From NCBI GenBank assembly GCA_046316495.1, contig JBKDAM010000146.1:1-64000 (forward strand): a DNA stretch of 64,000 nt, given 5' to 3'. Numbering within the stretch: the first letter of the stretch is position 1; each line of letters starts with the position of its first letter. Below, in pieces: positions 9,047 to 17,756 of the stretch. Under the pieces are notes generated by a model. It was not told the origin of the DNA. It searched no databases and was given only the letters and a program-made list of their open reading frames with translations. The DNA is from M3007 sp046316495 (GTDB lineage: Bacteria > Bacteroidota > Bacteroidia > Chitinophagales > Saprospiraceae). A program made the translations under genes and the position numbers.

Positions 9047-9931
9047 CTACACCGCCCGATCCAACCAACGCTTTAAAAATGGATGACTAAAAACAGCAAC
9101 CAAAACAATAACAACACCTATGTAAAAATTAGGAGGTAAGATTTTGTTCTCCTGAAAAATGACCATCGCCAATAAAACTCCATAAACCGGCTCAAGGTTA
9201 ATCGTCAAATTAGTGGCAAACGCACTGATGTGACGCATCGCCTTCAATGTCAAATAATGCGGAAGCAACGTACATACCCAAGCCAATAATAACAACCAGG
9301 CCCAGTCTAGTCCCACTGGCCAAATACGCTCCCACGAGGGCTGAACAATTACCAATGAAAGAGTAGTAATCAACACAGCACCCGATAACTCATATAAACT
9401 CATGGCCAATGGGGGAGGAGGACTCATATCAATCTCCCGCTTGTTAAACGCCGTAAAAACCGCTGCAATAAATGCCCCCAAAACCCCCACCCCAAAGCCG
9501 GTCTTCATCCCCCAATCAAGGTCTCCCACCATCAATACCATGCCCGGCAAAATCAGAATTCCCAAACCCAACTCATACCATATTATCCTCCTATTCAAAA
9601 TCATCGGCTCTGTGAAAGATGCAAATAACGTAGTCATCGCCATGCTCGCCACTGCAACGGACGCGTTCGACAACTTCACCGCACCATAAAAACAAATCCA
9701 ATGAACCCCAATCATCGCACCAATACCTAATAACCGAACCGCTTGTCGGCCCCCAATCAATCGGCGCTGTGTTGCCGGCACAAGCCAAATCAATAAGCCA
9801 ACACAAAGCACCACCCTCCACCACACCAACGGCAAAGCAGACACTTGAATTAATCTACCCAAAATAGCGGTAAACCCCCAAATTAATACACAAAAATGAA
9901 GCGATAAGTAAGCCTTCTGTTTTTCCGTCAT
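9047..9931 (-). CDS. DMT superfamily transporter (EamA family)
   Basis: A 294-residue protein with about ten hydrophobic segments arranged as two EamA repeats, the drug/metabolite transporter layout. The second repeat contains the LEPVYGVLLA region usual in EamA proteins. The substrate cannot be deduced. The ATG at 9931 is only 8 bp from a TACCTTTG box, so the transcript should have a very short or no leader. It is divergent from hemA across about 160 bp. Confidence 0.88.
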   Translation of the reverse strand: MTEKQKAYLSLHFCVLIWGFTAILGRLIQVSALPLVWWRVVLCVGLLIWLVPATQRRLIGGRQAVRLLGIGAMIGVHWICFYGAVKLSNASVAVASMAMTTLFASFTEPMILNRRIIWYELGLGILILPGMVLMVGDLDWGMKTGFGVGVLGAFIAAVFTAFNKREIDMSPPPPLAMSLYELSGAVLITTLSLVIVQPSWERIWPVGLDWAWLLLLAWVCTLLPHYLTLKAMRHISAFATNLTINLEPVYGVLLAMVIFQENKILPPNFYIGVVIVLVAVFSHPFLKRWLDRAV

Positions 9932-9938
9932 AACCCCA

Positions 9939-9946
9939 CAAAGGTA
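9939..9946 (-). promoter_or_regulatory. Bacteroidetes -7 box (TACCTTTG), very short leader
   Basis: TACCTTTG on the minus strand (9946-9939) ends 8 bp before the ATG at 9931. No well-spaced TTG was seen upstream. Confidence 0.5.
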
Positions 9947-10058
9947 GCTCCTTCTAAAGGTAATTTACATAAATCGCAACTGCTGTTTGGACCTTTTCTA
10001 AATTAGGTTGGTGTTTGGGCCTTGACATTCAAGTGACAATGTACTGTGGCCGTAAACC

Positions 10059-10066
10059 TAATTTTG
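10059..10066 (+). promoter_or_regulatory. Bacteroidetes -7 box (TAATTTTG) for hemA
   Basis: A full TAnnTTTG match 28 bp before the ATG at 10094. It lies inside the upstream extension of the hemA frame and so argues against the GTG at 10046. Confidence 0.5.
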
Positions 10067-10093
10067 CAGGCTAAAACTGAGTTACTTCATAAT

Positions 10094-11350
10094 ATGCTGG
10101 AAGGTTATCATCTTTTCACAATTACGCACCGAACTGCCCGCCTCGAGGAAATAGGCCAACTTATCCCGGATTCCAATGCCCTGCCAACCGTTCTACAGTT
10201 AATTAAGACCGAAATGGGATGGGAAGAGTTGTTTTGGACAGCCACCTGCAATAGAATCATCCTCGCTTGGTATGACTCAACCACCGCGAATACCCAACCA
10301 GCCATAACAACCATTCTTCACCTCCTTCAACCGCAAAAAAAAGAAAATCTCCACCAACTCGCTCAAAAAACACAAGTATACCATGGCGGAGATGCCGTTC
10401 GACACCTGTTCGAAGTAACCTCTTCTATGGATAGTCTAGTCGTCGGAGAACGCGAAATCGTTCGCCAAATGAGAGAGTCTTATGAAAAATGCGCAAAATG
10501 GGGACTAACAGCCGATCATTACCGGCTATTAATGAAACAAGCAATCGAGGTCTCCAAACAAGTTTTTAATGAAACCGGAATCGGCGAAAAAGCACTCTCT
10601 GTCGTAGCATTGTCCTATGCAATGCTCCAAAGAAAAGGAATTACACCAAAAGATCACCTCGTCCTGGTAGGCGCTGGAGAAACCAACAAACTACTCGTTA
10701 AATTCTTAATCAAGGACGGATATAAAAAAGTAACAATATTCAATAGAACCGTACAAAAAGCCGCTGTTCTAGCTTCCTACTTTGAAGAAGGTGAAGCGTA
10801 CAGCCTAAATGACCTCAACACATACACCCTGCCATTCAAAGCGCTCGTTGTTTGTACCAGCTCCGTTGAACCCATTATCACAGATAAACTCTTTAACAAC
10901 CTCACAGGCAACTCATCCAACGAGTACACCGTTGTGGATCTCTCTGTCCCCAATAATGTATCTAAAGAGGTAGCCAACAAAAAGAATGTTCATTTCATCG
11001 AAATAGAGCATCTCAAACAGGTTGCAGAAGAAAACCTCGCACACAGAGAAGCAGCTCGCCAAAAGGGAATGCTCCTATTGAATGAAAAAATGAACCTGTT
11101 CAGACAAGAATGGCACCAGCGTCAAGTAGAAAAAATGCTTCACCCCATGATCGCTGAAATAAAACAGGTAAAGTCCCATGCCATTGAAAATGTCTTCGCA
11201 GAAAAGATCAACCACTTGGACGATACGTCCAGAGCAATCCTGTTAGACGTACTAGACTACATGGAAAAAAAATGCGTGGCAATCCCCGTCAAAACCATGA
11301 AAAAGATTGCTAACGCAAAATCAACCTCTAAAAACGTAGCGCAAAGTTAA
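10094..11350 (+). CDS. hemA: Glutamyl-tRNA reductase
   Basis: A 418-residue HemA, which reduces glutamyl-tRNA(Glu) to glutamate-1-semialdehyde with NADPH, the first step of tetrapyrrole synthesis by the C5 route. The catalytic cysteine is in TATCNR (C52). The substrate-domain stretch SMDSLVVGEREIVRQM, the Rossmann motif GAGETNKL and the C-terminal helical dimerisation region are present. The start at 10094 gives the usual N-terminus with THRTA near residue 11. The GTG at 10046 would place the promoter box inside the gene. The rest of the haem pathway is not nearby. The stop lies 4 bp from the rbfA stop on the other strand. Confidence 0.95.
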   Translation: MLEGYHLFTITHRTARLEEIGQLIPDSNALPTVLQLIKTEMGWEELFWTATCNRIILAWYDSTTANTQPAITTILHLLQPQKKENLHQLAQKTQVYHGGDAVRHLFEVTSSMDSLVVGEREIVRQMRESYEKCAKWGLTADHYRLLMKQAIEVSKQVFNETGIGEKALSVVALSYAMLQRKGITPKDHLVLVGAGETNKLLVKFLIKDGYKKVTIFNRTVQKAAVLASYFEEGEAYSLNDLNTYTLPFKALVVCTSSVEPIITDKLFNNLTGNSSNEYTVVDLSVPNNVSKEVANKKNVHFIEIEHLKQVAEENLAHREAARQKGMLLLNEKMNLFRQEWHQRQVEKMLHPMIAEIKQVKSHAIENVFAEKINHLDDTSRAILLDVLDYMEKKCVAIPVKTMKKIANAKSTSKNVAQS

Positions 11351-11354
11351 AACA

Positions 11355-11714
11355 CTAGCCCTGCTCGTCCGATATCCGATTAAGCAAATTCGCAACGCGG
11401 TACATCTCATCCACCGTATCATCCAAGTGAAAGCGAATCTCAGGCATACGCCGCAACTGCTTACCAATCTTCCTTACCAAAGCCTGAGACAAATGCTGAA
11501 TATTATCCTCTAACTCCAATATTACCTCTTGCTTCAATTCCGTACCGTACACACTAATGTAAATATTGGCCAATAATAAATCAGGGGTCATCCGGACATT
11601 GGTCACCGTAACAAGCTTATCCCTGCCATAGATCAAACTCCCCTCTTCCGTTAATATGGTACTAAAGTATCGGCGAATTAGCTCACCCACTTGCTTTTGT
11701 CTTTTACTTTCCAT
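11355..11714 (-). CDS. rbfA: Ribosome-binding factor A
   Basis: A 119-residue RbfA, a KH-domain protein that binds the 30S subunit and helps mature the 5' end of 16S rRNA. The N-terminal ESKRQKQVGELIRRYFS helix, the TVTNVRMTPDL strand and the LRRMPEIRFHLDDT region, with the family's F-x-x-D ending, are recognisable. The start at 11714 (MESKR) matches the usual length; the frame extends to 11765 but the added residues are not family-like. A TACCTTTG box with TTG at good spacing lies upstream. It converges on hemA. Confidence 0.92.
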   Translation of the reverse strand: MESKRQKQVGELIRRYFSTILTEEGSLIYGRDKLVTVTNVRMTPDLLLANIYISVYGTELKQEVILELEDNIQHLSQALVRKIGKQLRRMPEIRFHLDDTVDEMYRVANLLNRISDEQG

Positions 11715-11762
11715 GTTCAAATTGATTTTACAAAACCACCAAAGGCCTCGATGAATGAATAA

Positions 11763-11790
11763 CAAAGGTACGCCGGTGTTCTTTATACAA
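11763..11790 (-). promoter_or_regulatory. Promoter for rbfA: TTG-N17-TACCTTTG
   Basis: On the minus strand, TTG (11790-11788) and TACCTTTG (11770-11763) are 17 bp apart, fitting the Bacteroidetes -33/-7 pattern. The predicted leader is about 45 nt. Confidence 0.6.
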
Positions 11791-11947
11791 CTGTATTAAT
11801 TCAATACTACTTTCAAACACTCCTCCACCGAAATAGCGAACAGCCGTCCATGAACTTTCCAACATTACTAATCAAAACGAAAATTGCTTTGAATTAGTTT
11901 CCTATCACTGTGACCAAATAATTTTTGGATTTTTTTATTGAAAAAAT

Positions 11948-11979
11948 TTGGCAGTTAAATCATTATCGCCTTACCTTTG
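11948..11979 (+). promoter_or_regulatory. Promoter for tRNA-Lys: TTTG-N20-TACCTTTG
   Basis: TTTG at 11948-11951 and TACCTTTG at 11972-11979 are 20 bp apart, one of the cleanest matches to the Bacteroidetes vegetative promoter in the window. The tRNA begins 25 bp further on. Confidence 0.7.
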
Positions 11980-12003
11980 CCCCGCTTTTAACAAGCATAG
12001 GTT

Positions 12004-12076
12004 GATCTCGTAGCTCAGTCGGTAGAGCACTTGACTTTTAATCAAGGAGTCATGGGTTCGAGTCCCATCGAGATCA
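12004..12076 (+). tRNA. tRNA-Lys (anticodon TTT)
   Basis: A 73-nt cloverleaf. The acceptor arms GATCTCG and CGAGATC pair fully and leave discriminator A at 12076. The anticodon stem CTTGA/TCAAG encloses the loop CTTTTAA with anticodon TTT at 12037-12039. The T arm contains GGTTCGAGTCC. CCA is not encoded. It has its own promoter and is followed by a strong terminator. Confidence 0.97.
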
Positions 12077-12083
12077 CGTTACT

Positions 12084-12125
12084 AAATGGCCCTTTCAAGA
12101 TATCTTGTAAAGGGCCATTTTTTTA
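12084..12125 (+). terminator. Rho-independent terminator after tRNA-Lys
   Basis: Perfect 12-bp arms AAATGGCCCTTT (12084-12095) and AAAGGGCCATTT (12109-12120), followed by a T run to about 12124. Confidence 0.93.
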
Positions 12126-12305
12126 TTCCCTCAACACAGCCCCCTTCTTATCTACCTACTTTAACGAATCAAAAAACCCCTCATATATCGCCCCTACAAA
12201 GTCTTAACTATGACTTTCAAACATTTTTTGCATTTTTACATCGGAAACCTTGCGGTGTGAATACATTTACACCAATCAAAAAGCTCATTTTTAACTCCTT
12301 AGCTT

Positions 12306-13340
12306 ATGGATGCCCTGCCAGGTAAAGCACTAAGACAATTATTCTTGCTTCTGATTATCGGAGCACTTCTTGCATTGCTCTTCTTACAGCTCAAGTTTTT
12401 CCTACCTGCATTCCTCGGCGCCTATACACTCTATGTGTTGCTAAGAAAACCCCTCTTTTTTCTCGTTTCCCAAAAAAAATGGAACCCCAAACTGGCGGCC
12501 GCCACCTTACTTCTCTGCTCCATCATCTTGGTTTTACTACCCGTAAACGCAGTGTTCCAAATCTTGGTCTCCCGAATTTTACCCGCATTGGAACACTCGC
12601 CGGAAGTCCTAAATACCATTGAGAAAATTGTTCATGAGCTAGAAGCCAAATACCATATTACCGTTTTAACACCAGAGATGCTCCAAAAGATGACCAACTG
12701 GGGTGTAACAGAACTATCCGGCGCCGTAAGTGCTTCTCTGGCAGGCATTCTTTCCCTTCTAGTTGCCTATTTCATCTTATGGTTTATGCTAGCCGAAGGT
12801 CAACAAATGGAACGTCGCTTCTTCGAATGGCTGCCACTTCGACCAGAAAGTGAGCAATATGTCCGCGAACGACTGCACGACCTCGTCGTCTCCAATGCAC
12901 TAGGAATACCTTTAATGGGTATCGTTCAAGGACTGTTTGGCTTCATCGCTTACCTGGTGGTGGGAATTCCAGAGCCAATAATGTGGTTCGTAATCACTAT
13001 GCTTGCCGGTATGCTTCCTGTATTTGGCGTTGCTTTAGCTTATATTCCACTCTCCCTAATTGAAATGGCAAATGGACATCCTGGCGTAGCCACGTTTATT
13101 CTCCTCTATGGCTTTATTGTACTTGGATCTGTTGATAATATCGCGCGCATGTGGGTACTTAAAAAAATTGGGAACGCCCACCCGCTCGTCACCCTATTCG
13201 GCGTAATCGCAGGACTTAAGTTATTCGGGTTTATCGGATTCGTCTTCGGACCTATAATGGTTTCAATGCTAATCCTGCTCTTTCAACTTTATGGAAAAGA
13301 ATTTGGCGCCCGAGAAAAAATCATCTTACCAGAAGAATAG
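12306..13340 (+). CDS. AI-2E family transporter (DUF20 permease)
   Basis: A 344-residue membrane protein with an N-terminal pair of helices, a central amphipathic stretch (about 90-150) and five to six further helices. It carries the LMGIVQGLFGFIAYLVVG and PVFGVALAYIPLSL segments characteristic of the AI-2E/UPF0118 family. Members export autoinducer-2 or act as ion antiporters, so the substrate is open. The ATG at 12306 starts directly before the first membrane segment. It ends 10 bp from the convergent queE stop. Confidence 0.88.
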   Translation: MDALPGKALRQLFLLLIIGALLALLFLQLKFFLPAFLGAYTLYVLLRKPLFFLVSQKKWNPKLAAATLLLCSIILVLLPVNAVFQILVSRILPALEHSPEVLNTIEKIVHELEAKYHITVLTPEMLQKMTNWGVTELSGAVSASLAGILSLLVAYFILWFMLAEGQQMERRFFEWLPLRPESEQYVRERLHDLVVSNALGIPLMGIVQGLFGFIAYLVVGIPEPIMWFVITMLAGMLPVFGVALAYIPLSLIEMANGHPGVATFILLYGFIVLGSVDNIARMWVLKKIGNAHPLVTLFGVIAGLKLFGFIGFVFGPIMVSMLILLFQLYGKEFGAREKIILPEE

Positions 13341-13350
13341 CCAACATACT

Positions 13351-14127
13351 CTAAACCCCCTTTTTACTACCCCAAATCTCCACATGAAGCCGATCTGTGT
13401 ACCTAAAAGATCTCTCCTTACAAACCTCCACTAACCACTGCCTCTTTTTTGACAAAGCAGGACGAGAAGTTGCCTCCGGCATCAACCACACTTTACTAGA
13501 TGCAATAGAATATCGATTTGCCAACTCGAGTACCTCCTCCAAATCTTGGCGCTCCGCAATAACAAACTTAAAATGCGCCTTCGAACTTTCTGAAAAAAAC
13601 CGATAAGCCTTAGGCTTCTCTCTTAAAGATTGGGAATTAGCACTATTGGCTAACTTCGGTGAAATATTATACTGATCAATTAAAGCATCAAATTCTGGCA
13701 ATGGAACGATGGTACCGTTAGACTCTACCTCAAACCAATATCCCAAATCGACCGCTCTCAACGCCCTCATCAGTTCCACTAACGAAGCCTGCTGCAACAT
13801 GGGCTCTCCTCCTGTTAGCACAAGGTTTTTGCAGGGAAAACGCCGTATTAATTCAACCGTCTCCGCAATACTTAAATCAGCTGTCCACGCTGATTTTTCA
13901 AACTTCTTATAACCCGGCAGTCGATCATTCTCATGCTTAAAACGAGTGCCCGTCCAATTCCAGGTGTAGTCTGTATCACACCAAATACAATGTAAATTAC
14001 ACATCGAGGTCCTAACAAAAATAGAAGGCTGCCCCTGGCTCTTCCCTTCACCCTGTATAGAGAAAAACACCTCTGGCTCACCCGCCAATCGTGCTAACGT
14101 CAATTTTTGCTGCTTATCTGTGTCCAT
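13351..14127 (-). CDS. queE: 7-carboxy-7-deazaguanine synthase (radical SAM)
   Basis: A 258-residue radical SAM enzyme that converts 6-carboxytetrahydropterin to 7-carboxy-7-deazaguanine in queuosine synthesis. The iron-sulfur cysteines are in SMCNLHCIWC (C43, C47, C50), the Cx3Cx2C pattern. FSIQGEG before it, DTDYTW after it and the LVLTGGEPMLQ motif are typical of QueE. The ATG at 14127 is used; an upstream ATG at 14163 would enclose the TACCTTTG promoter box. Other queuosine genes are not nearby. Confidence 0.93.
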   Translation of the reverse strand: MDTDKQQKLTLARLAGEPEVFFSIQGEGKSQGQPSIFVRTSMCNLHCIWCDTDYTWNWTGTRFKHENDRLPGYKKFEKSAWTADLSIAETVELIRRFPCKNLVLTGGEPMLQQASLVELMRALRAVDLGYWFEVESNGTIVPLPEFDALIDQYNISPKLANSANSQSLREKPKAYRFFSESSKAHFKFVIAERQDLEEVLELANRYSIASSKVWLMPEATSRPALSKKRQWLVEVCKERSFRYTDRLHVEIWGSKKGV

Positions 14128-14136
14128 ATCGCATAA

Positions 14137-14163
14137 CAAAGGTACGCCACTAACAACATTCAA
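14137..14163 (-). promoter_or_regulatory. Promoter for queE: TTG-N16-TACCTTTG
   Basis: TACCTTTG (14144-14137) with TTG (14163-14161) 16 bp upstream. The box ends 10 bp before the ATG, predicting a leader of only a few nucleotides. Confidence 0.55.
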
Positions 14164-14241
14164 GCACTTATTACACTCAATTGTATGTTTACAGAATACT
14201 AAAACGACTCCAGTTGTAGCAATTCAGGTTAAAAATCTACC

Positions 14242-14249
14242 TACTTTTG
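14242..14249 (+). promoter_or_regulatory. Bacteroidetes -7 box (TACTTTTG) for the DUF5686 gene
   Basis: A full TAnnTTTG match 41 bp before the ATG at 14290. The nearest TTG is 25 bp upstream, slightly too far. Confidence 0.5.
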
Positions 14250-14289
14250 TAAGGCACTTCAGATCAATTGATCGTTAAAAGTCGGTAGA

Positions 14290-16737
14290 ATGAAACTACT
14301 TATAAAAATTTTCCTAATTCATTTATTTCTAGCACCCACCATCGGAAAAACACAAAGCTGGATAGAAGGTAGAATTACAGACCCAGATGGTGAACCACTC
14401 GCATTTGTAAGTATTCTACTCAAGGCAGAAAGTGAAAAAGTGTTGTTTTCTGATATTGATGGACGGTTTAAAACCTTACTCACATCTGCATGCACCTCCA
14501 TTACCTTTCGTTATGTGGGATTCGAGGAAAAAACAATACTAGAGCCAGAAATGAACAGGCCTCTTACCGTCCTACTTAGCCCTTCTAAATTAATACTAGA
14601 AACGGTAGATATTATTGCTGGTGAAAATCCAGCAGACAGGCTGATGAAAAGGGCTGTAAAAAACCGGCACCAAAATAACCCTGAAAGAAATAATGCTTAT
14701 TCGTGCAAGACCTACAGCAAAATGACCATTGATCTGCTTCCCAATGCTAAAGCAATTTCCGGAGGCAAAAAAAACAAAGAAAGCCAAGAAAATATTGAAA
14801 AAATGGAGTTAATGATGCAAAATCAGCACCTCCTAATCATGGAAAGTGTAACAGAGCGAAACTTCCTTAACCCAAATCTGCTTCAAGAAAATGTCCTCCA
14901 TAATCGTATTAGCGGGCTAAAAAATGCAGAACTAGTGGCACTCGCAAACGCTATTCAGCCATTTTCGCTCTACGGAGATTTTCTTCCTGTCATGGGCAAA
15001 AAATTTATTACCCCACTTTCCCCAGGAAGCACTAAACTTTATTTCTTTAATATTGAGGATACCATTTATAATTACCAGGATACCATCTGGGTTATTTCCT
15101 TCAAACCCAAAAAGGGTAGGGTGTTTGTAGGCCTGAAGGGCGTCCTTCACCTCAACTCTAATCAATATGCCATCCAACATGTTTCGGCAAGCCCCGCATT
15201 CGGGACCGAAAACCTAGACATGAAAATAGAGCAAGCCTACACTTTTATAGAATCAAACCTGCCCAACCACGCAGGAAGATGGTTCCCACTACAATTGAAC
15301 TTCGAGCTGATAGCCGCCAAATACCCTGCCCCAGAAATGGGGATCAAACTGGCCGGACATAGCTATATTTCTCAAGTCAATCTATTCCCAGACCTGAAAC
15401 CCAAAGACTTTAACCAAGAACAACCCATTCTGCTGACACAAAAGGGCGACCCAAGAGATTCAACTATCTGGTCTCCTTGGAGAACACATGAACCCCTCTC
15501 TATCAAAGGACATAACACCTACCATAAAGTGGATAGTCTAGGGGATGCCCTTAAACTAGATAGATGGTCAAAAGTAGTCAATGCATTGTCCAGCGGAATA
15601 TGGCCAATAATAGAACCTGTTGGCATTCGCCTTGATCGAATTATACAGTTAAACGAATATGAAGGCATCCGAATCGGTAGTGCGATTACCAATGCACAAT
15701 CAAAACCCCTACGCCTTCAACGAGCTGTTGAGTGGGGTGCAGAAATCGGTTATGGCTACCTCGATAAACAAATGAAATACAATGCCTATGGCTTGTGGAG
15801 ATTGAACCGCAATCAACAAACTCAAGTAAAGCTAGCCTATAAAAGAGACATCGAAGAACCCGGAACTATTTATGAGCTCGGAAAAACCACCATCTTAAAC
15901 CGAAGACTATACGCTCTGCGGATGGACCAACTAGACGAAATCTCACTTCAGTTTTCTTCTAGAATACAAAAATCCATTACCGCTGGCCTCCATCTCCGAA
16001 AACAGGATCTAAAACCAGCTGGATACACCTACTCGTTCCTCACAAAGGATAACCAACTCACCCACCAGTTTTCATTTCTGGAAGCAACTACAACGTTTCG
16101 TTTCGCTTGGGGAGAAGTAAATAGGCCTTTCCTTGGCAACCCGGTTGCTATCAACCGCTTACCAGTAATCGAATTAGCAAATTCTGTTGGAAAATGGCAA
16201 GAAGGACCCTATAATCGATTTGTCTTCTCAGCCTACCAGTCCTACTTCATTCAACGAGTTGGCTACCTTCAATGGCGTTTGGAAGGTGGCGTAGCCAAAG
16301 GGGCTTTACCCCTGGCAAAACTGTTTTCCCAAAACCAAATTGGTGAAAGCTACCGCGGTATCAATATTAGCCAAACGTACCAAGCCCTGCCTGATACGCT
16401 ATTCTTGCATGACAGATTCCTAAACCTGTTCATAGCCCAAGAAATTGGACCCGTTATTTACCAACACACCTATTCAGCACCCTTCTTGACAATTGTTTAC
16501 AATATGGCGATCGGAACCCTCTCTAATCCACAAGAACATACTACAATAGCCTTCACCTCGATGAAGCAGCCATATCAAGAAGGGGGACTACAACTCGATA
16601 ATATTCTTCGAGTCAATTATCTAGATGTTGGCTGGATTGGACTTGGATTTGCATCCTACTACCGACTTGGCTACTGGTCATCCCCAGACTGGCGTCAAAA
16701 TCTAGTCTTCCGACTATCAACAAAATTAACTTTGTAA
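14290..16737 (+). CDS. DUF5686 / carboxypeptidase-regulatory-like domain outer-membrane protein
   Basis: An 815-residue exported protein. After a signal peptide (about 1-21) comes a CarboxypepD_reg-like domain (about 23-105: IEGRITDPDGEPLAFVSI, then TFRYVGFEE), the same plug-like module that starts SusC/TonB-dependent receptors. The remainder matches DUF5686 as I know it from Bacteroidota: a long middle region with DTIWVISFKPKKGR, then a barrel-like C-terminal half rich in aromatic alternation ending in LVFRLSTKLTL. No TonB-dependent receptor barrel or plug signature is seen. Its role is unknown; an outer-membrane location is inferred. A response regulator gene follows 77 bp later. Confidence 0.8.
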   Translation: MKLLIKIFLIHLFLAPTIGKTQSWIEGRITDPDGEPLAFVSILLKAESEKVLFSDIDGRFKTLLTSACTSITFRYVGFEEKTILEPEMNRPLTVLLSPSKLILETVDIIAGENPADRLMKRAVKNRHQNNPERNNAYSCKTYSKMTIDLLPNAKAISGGKKNKESQENIEKMELMMQNQHLLIMESVTERNFLNPNLLQENVLHNRISGLKNAELVALANAIQPFSLYGDFLPVMGKKFITPLSPGSTKLYFFNIEDTIYNYQDTIWVISFKPKKGRVFVGLKGVLHLNSNQYAIQHVSASPAFGTENLDMKIEQAYTFIESNLPNHAGRWFPLQLNFELIAAKYPAPEMGIKLAGHSYISQVNLFPDLKPKDFNQEQPILLTQKGDPRDSTIWSPWRTHEPLSIKGHNTYHKVDSLGDALKLDRWSKVVNALSSGIWPIIEPVGIRLDRIIQLNEYEGIRIGSAITNAQSKPLRLQRAVEWGAEIGYGYLDKQMKYNAYGLWRLNRNQQTQVKLAYKRDIEEPGTIYELGKTTILNRRLYALRMDQLDEISLQFSSRIQKSITAGLHLRKQDLKPAGYTYSFLTKDNQLTHQFSFLEATTTFRFAWGEVNRPFLGNPVAINRLPVIELANSVGKWQEGPYNRFVFSAYQSYFIQRVGYLQWRLEGGVAKGALPLAKLFSQNQIGESYRGINISQTYQALPDTLFLHDRFLNLFIAQEIGPVIYQHTYSAPFLTIVYNMAIGTLSNPQEHTTIAFTSMKQPYQEGGLQLDNILRVNYLDVGWIGLGFASYYRLGYWSSPDWRQNLVFRLSTKLTL

Positions 16738-16814
16738 AATAATTATCAGTCCCTTACATACGGAATGGACCATTACAAACGTTATTCATTTCTTTTAACA
16801 TCTGGCTCATCTCT

Positions 16815-17546
16815 ATGTCAAACACCACACATAAAATACTTCTGGTTGAGGACGATCAAAATTTTGGAGACGTACTGCGCTCCTATCTTGAAATGCATGA
16901 CTATGCTGTTACACTCGCAACAGACGGAGTACAGGGCATAGAGGCATTCAAAAAATCGCCCTATGACCTTTGTATATTTGACGTGATGATGCCTAAAAAA
17001 GACGGTTTTACACTTGCAAAAGAGGTCAGGGAGCGCAATCAAGAGGTGCCAATAATATTCCTAACGGCAAAAACCATGAAAGAAGATGTCTTACATGGCT
17101 TCAAACTAGGCGCAGACGATTACATACCCAAGCCTTTTAACTCGGAGGAGCTTCTATACAGAATTCAGGCCATTCTAAAGCGGTCTACCAAACAACCGGA
17201 CCCCAAAGATGACCAAAAAGAGTTTATCTTCGGCGAATACCACTTCAACTATCCTCTTCGGATTCTTACCTATAATGGCACCATAGATCAACAGGATGAA
17301 AACCAATGGAAGCTAAGTCCTAAAGAAGCAGAACTCTTACGACTCTTCTGTAAATACTTAAATGACGTAATGCCTCGCTCCGAAGCCCTCACTAAAATCT
17401 GGAATGAGGACAACTATTTCACTGCTCGATCCATGGATGTATTTGTCACAAAACTCCGAAAATACCTCTCAAAAGATCCCAATATTGAAATTGCTAATAT
17501 TCATGGAAATGGTTTTCGCCTGTTAATAAAAGATAAAAACTCCTAA
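16815..17546 (+). CDS. OmpR-family response regulator
   Basis: A 243-residue two-domain regulator. The receiver domain (about 6-120) has the acidic pair E12/D13-D14, the phospho-acceptor D56 in FDVMMP, the LTAK switch residue and K106 in YIPKPF. The winged-helix DNA-binding domain (about 140-240) ends in NIHGNGFRLL, close to the GxGYRL ending of OmpR members. No kinase gene is adjacent; the only histidine kinase in the window is about 30 kb away (47533-48828). The domain pattern resembles RprY-type regulators, but I cannot establish that. A strong terminator follows. Confidence 0.92.
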   Translation: MSNTTHKILLVEDDQNFGDVLRSYLEMHDYAVTLATDGVQGIEAFKKSPYDLCIFDVMMPKKDGFTLAKEVRERNQEVPIIFLTAKTMKEDVLHGFKLGADDYIPKPFNSEELLYRIQAILKRSTKQPDPKDDQKEFIFGEYHFNYPLRILTYNGTIDQQDENQWKLSPKEAELLRLFCKYLNDVMPRSEALTKIWNEDNYFTARSMDVFVTKLRKYLSKDPNIEIANIHGNGFRLLIKDKNS

Positions 17547-17628
17547 TCACCAACGCTGAAAAGCGAACTCAGTAAATAAACAAAACTACTTCACCTCCCT
17601 ACCACCCACAAGAAATTAAAAATTCCCC

Positions 17629-17670
17629 GTCCCGATTTCAGCTAACCCTGAATTATCGGGACTTTTTTTT
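17629..17670 (+). terminator. Rho-independent terminator after the response regulator
   Basis: Arms GTCCCGAT (17629-17636) and ATCGGGAC (17655-17662) with an inner TTCAG/CTGAA pairing, followed by eight T residues. Confidence 0.9.
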
Positions 17671-17684
17671 GGAGTGCTTACACA

Positions 17685-17727
17685 AAAATAGGCCACCTCT
17701 GTAAACACAGAGATGGCCCATTTTTAT
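17685..17727 (-). terminator. Terminator for the type A T9SS protein gene
   Basis: The inverted repeat GGCCACCTCTGT / ACAGAGATGGCC has one mismatch and is flanked by A and T runs, so on the minus strand the hairpin is followed by TATTTTTG. It lies 30-70 bp after the minus-strand stop at 17757 and may act in both directions. Confidence 0.8.
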
Positions 17728-17756
17728 ATTTCACCAATAATAGGGTGACTCCTATA

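Noticed and set aside
12086..12325. 79-codon ORF after tRNA-Lys
   Set aside because: It starts inside the tRNA terminator and overlaps the start of the AI-2E family gene; no family features.
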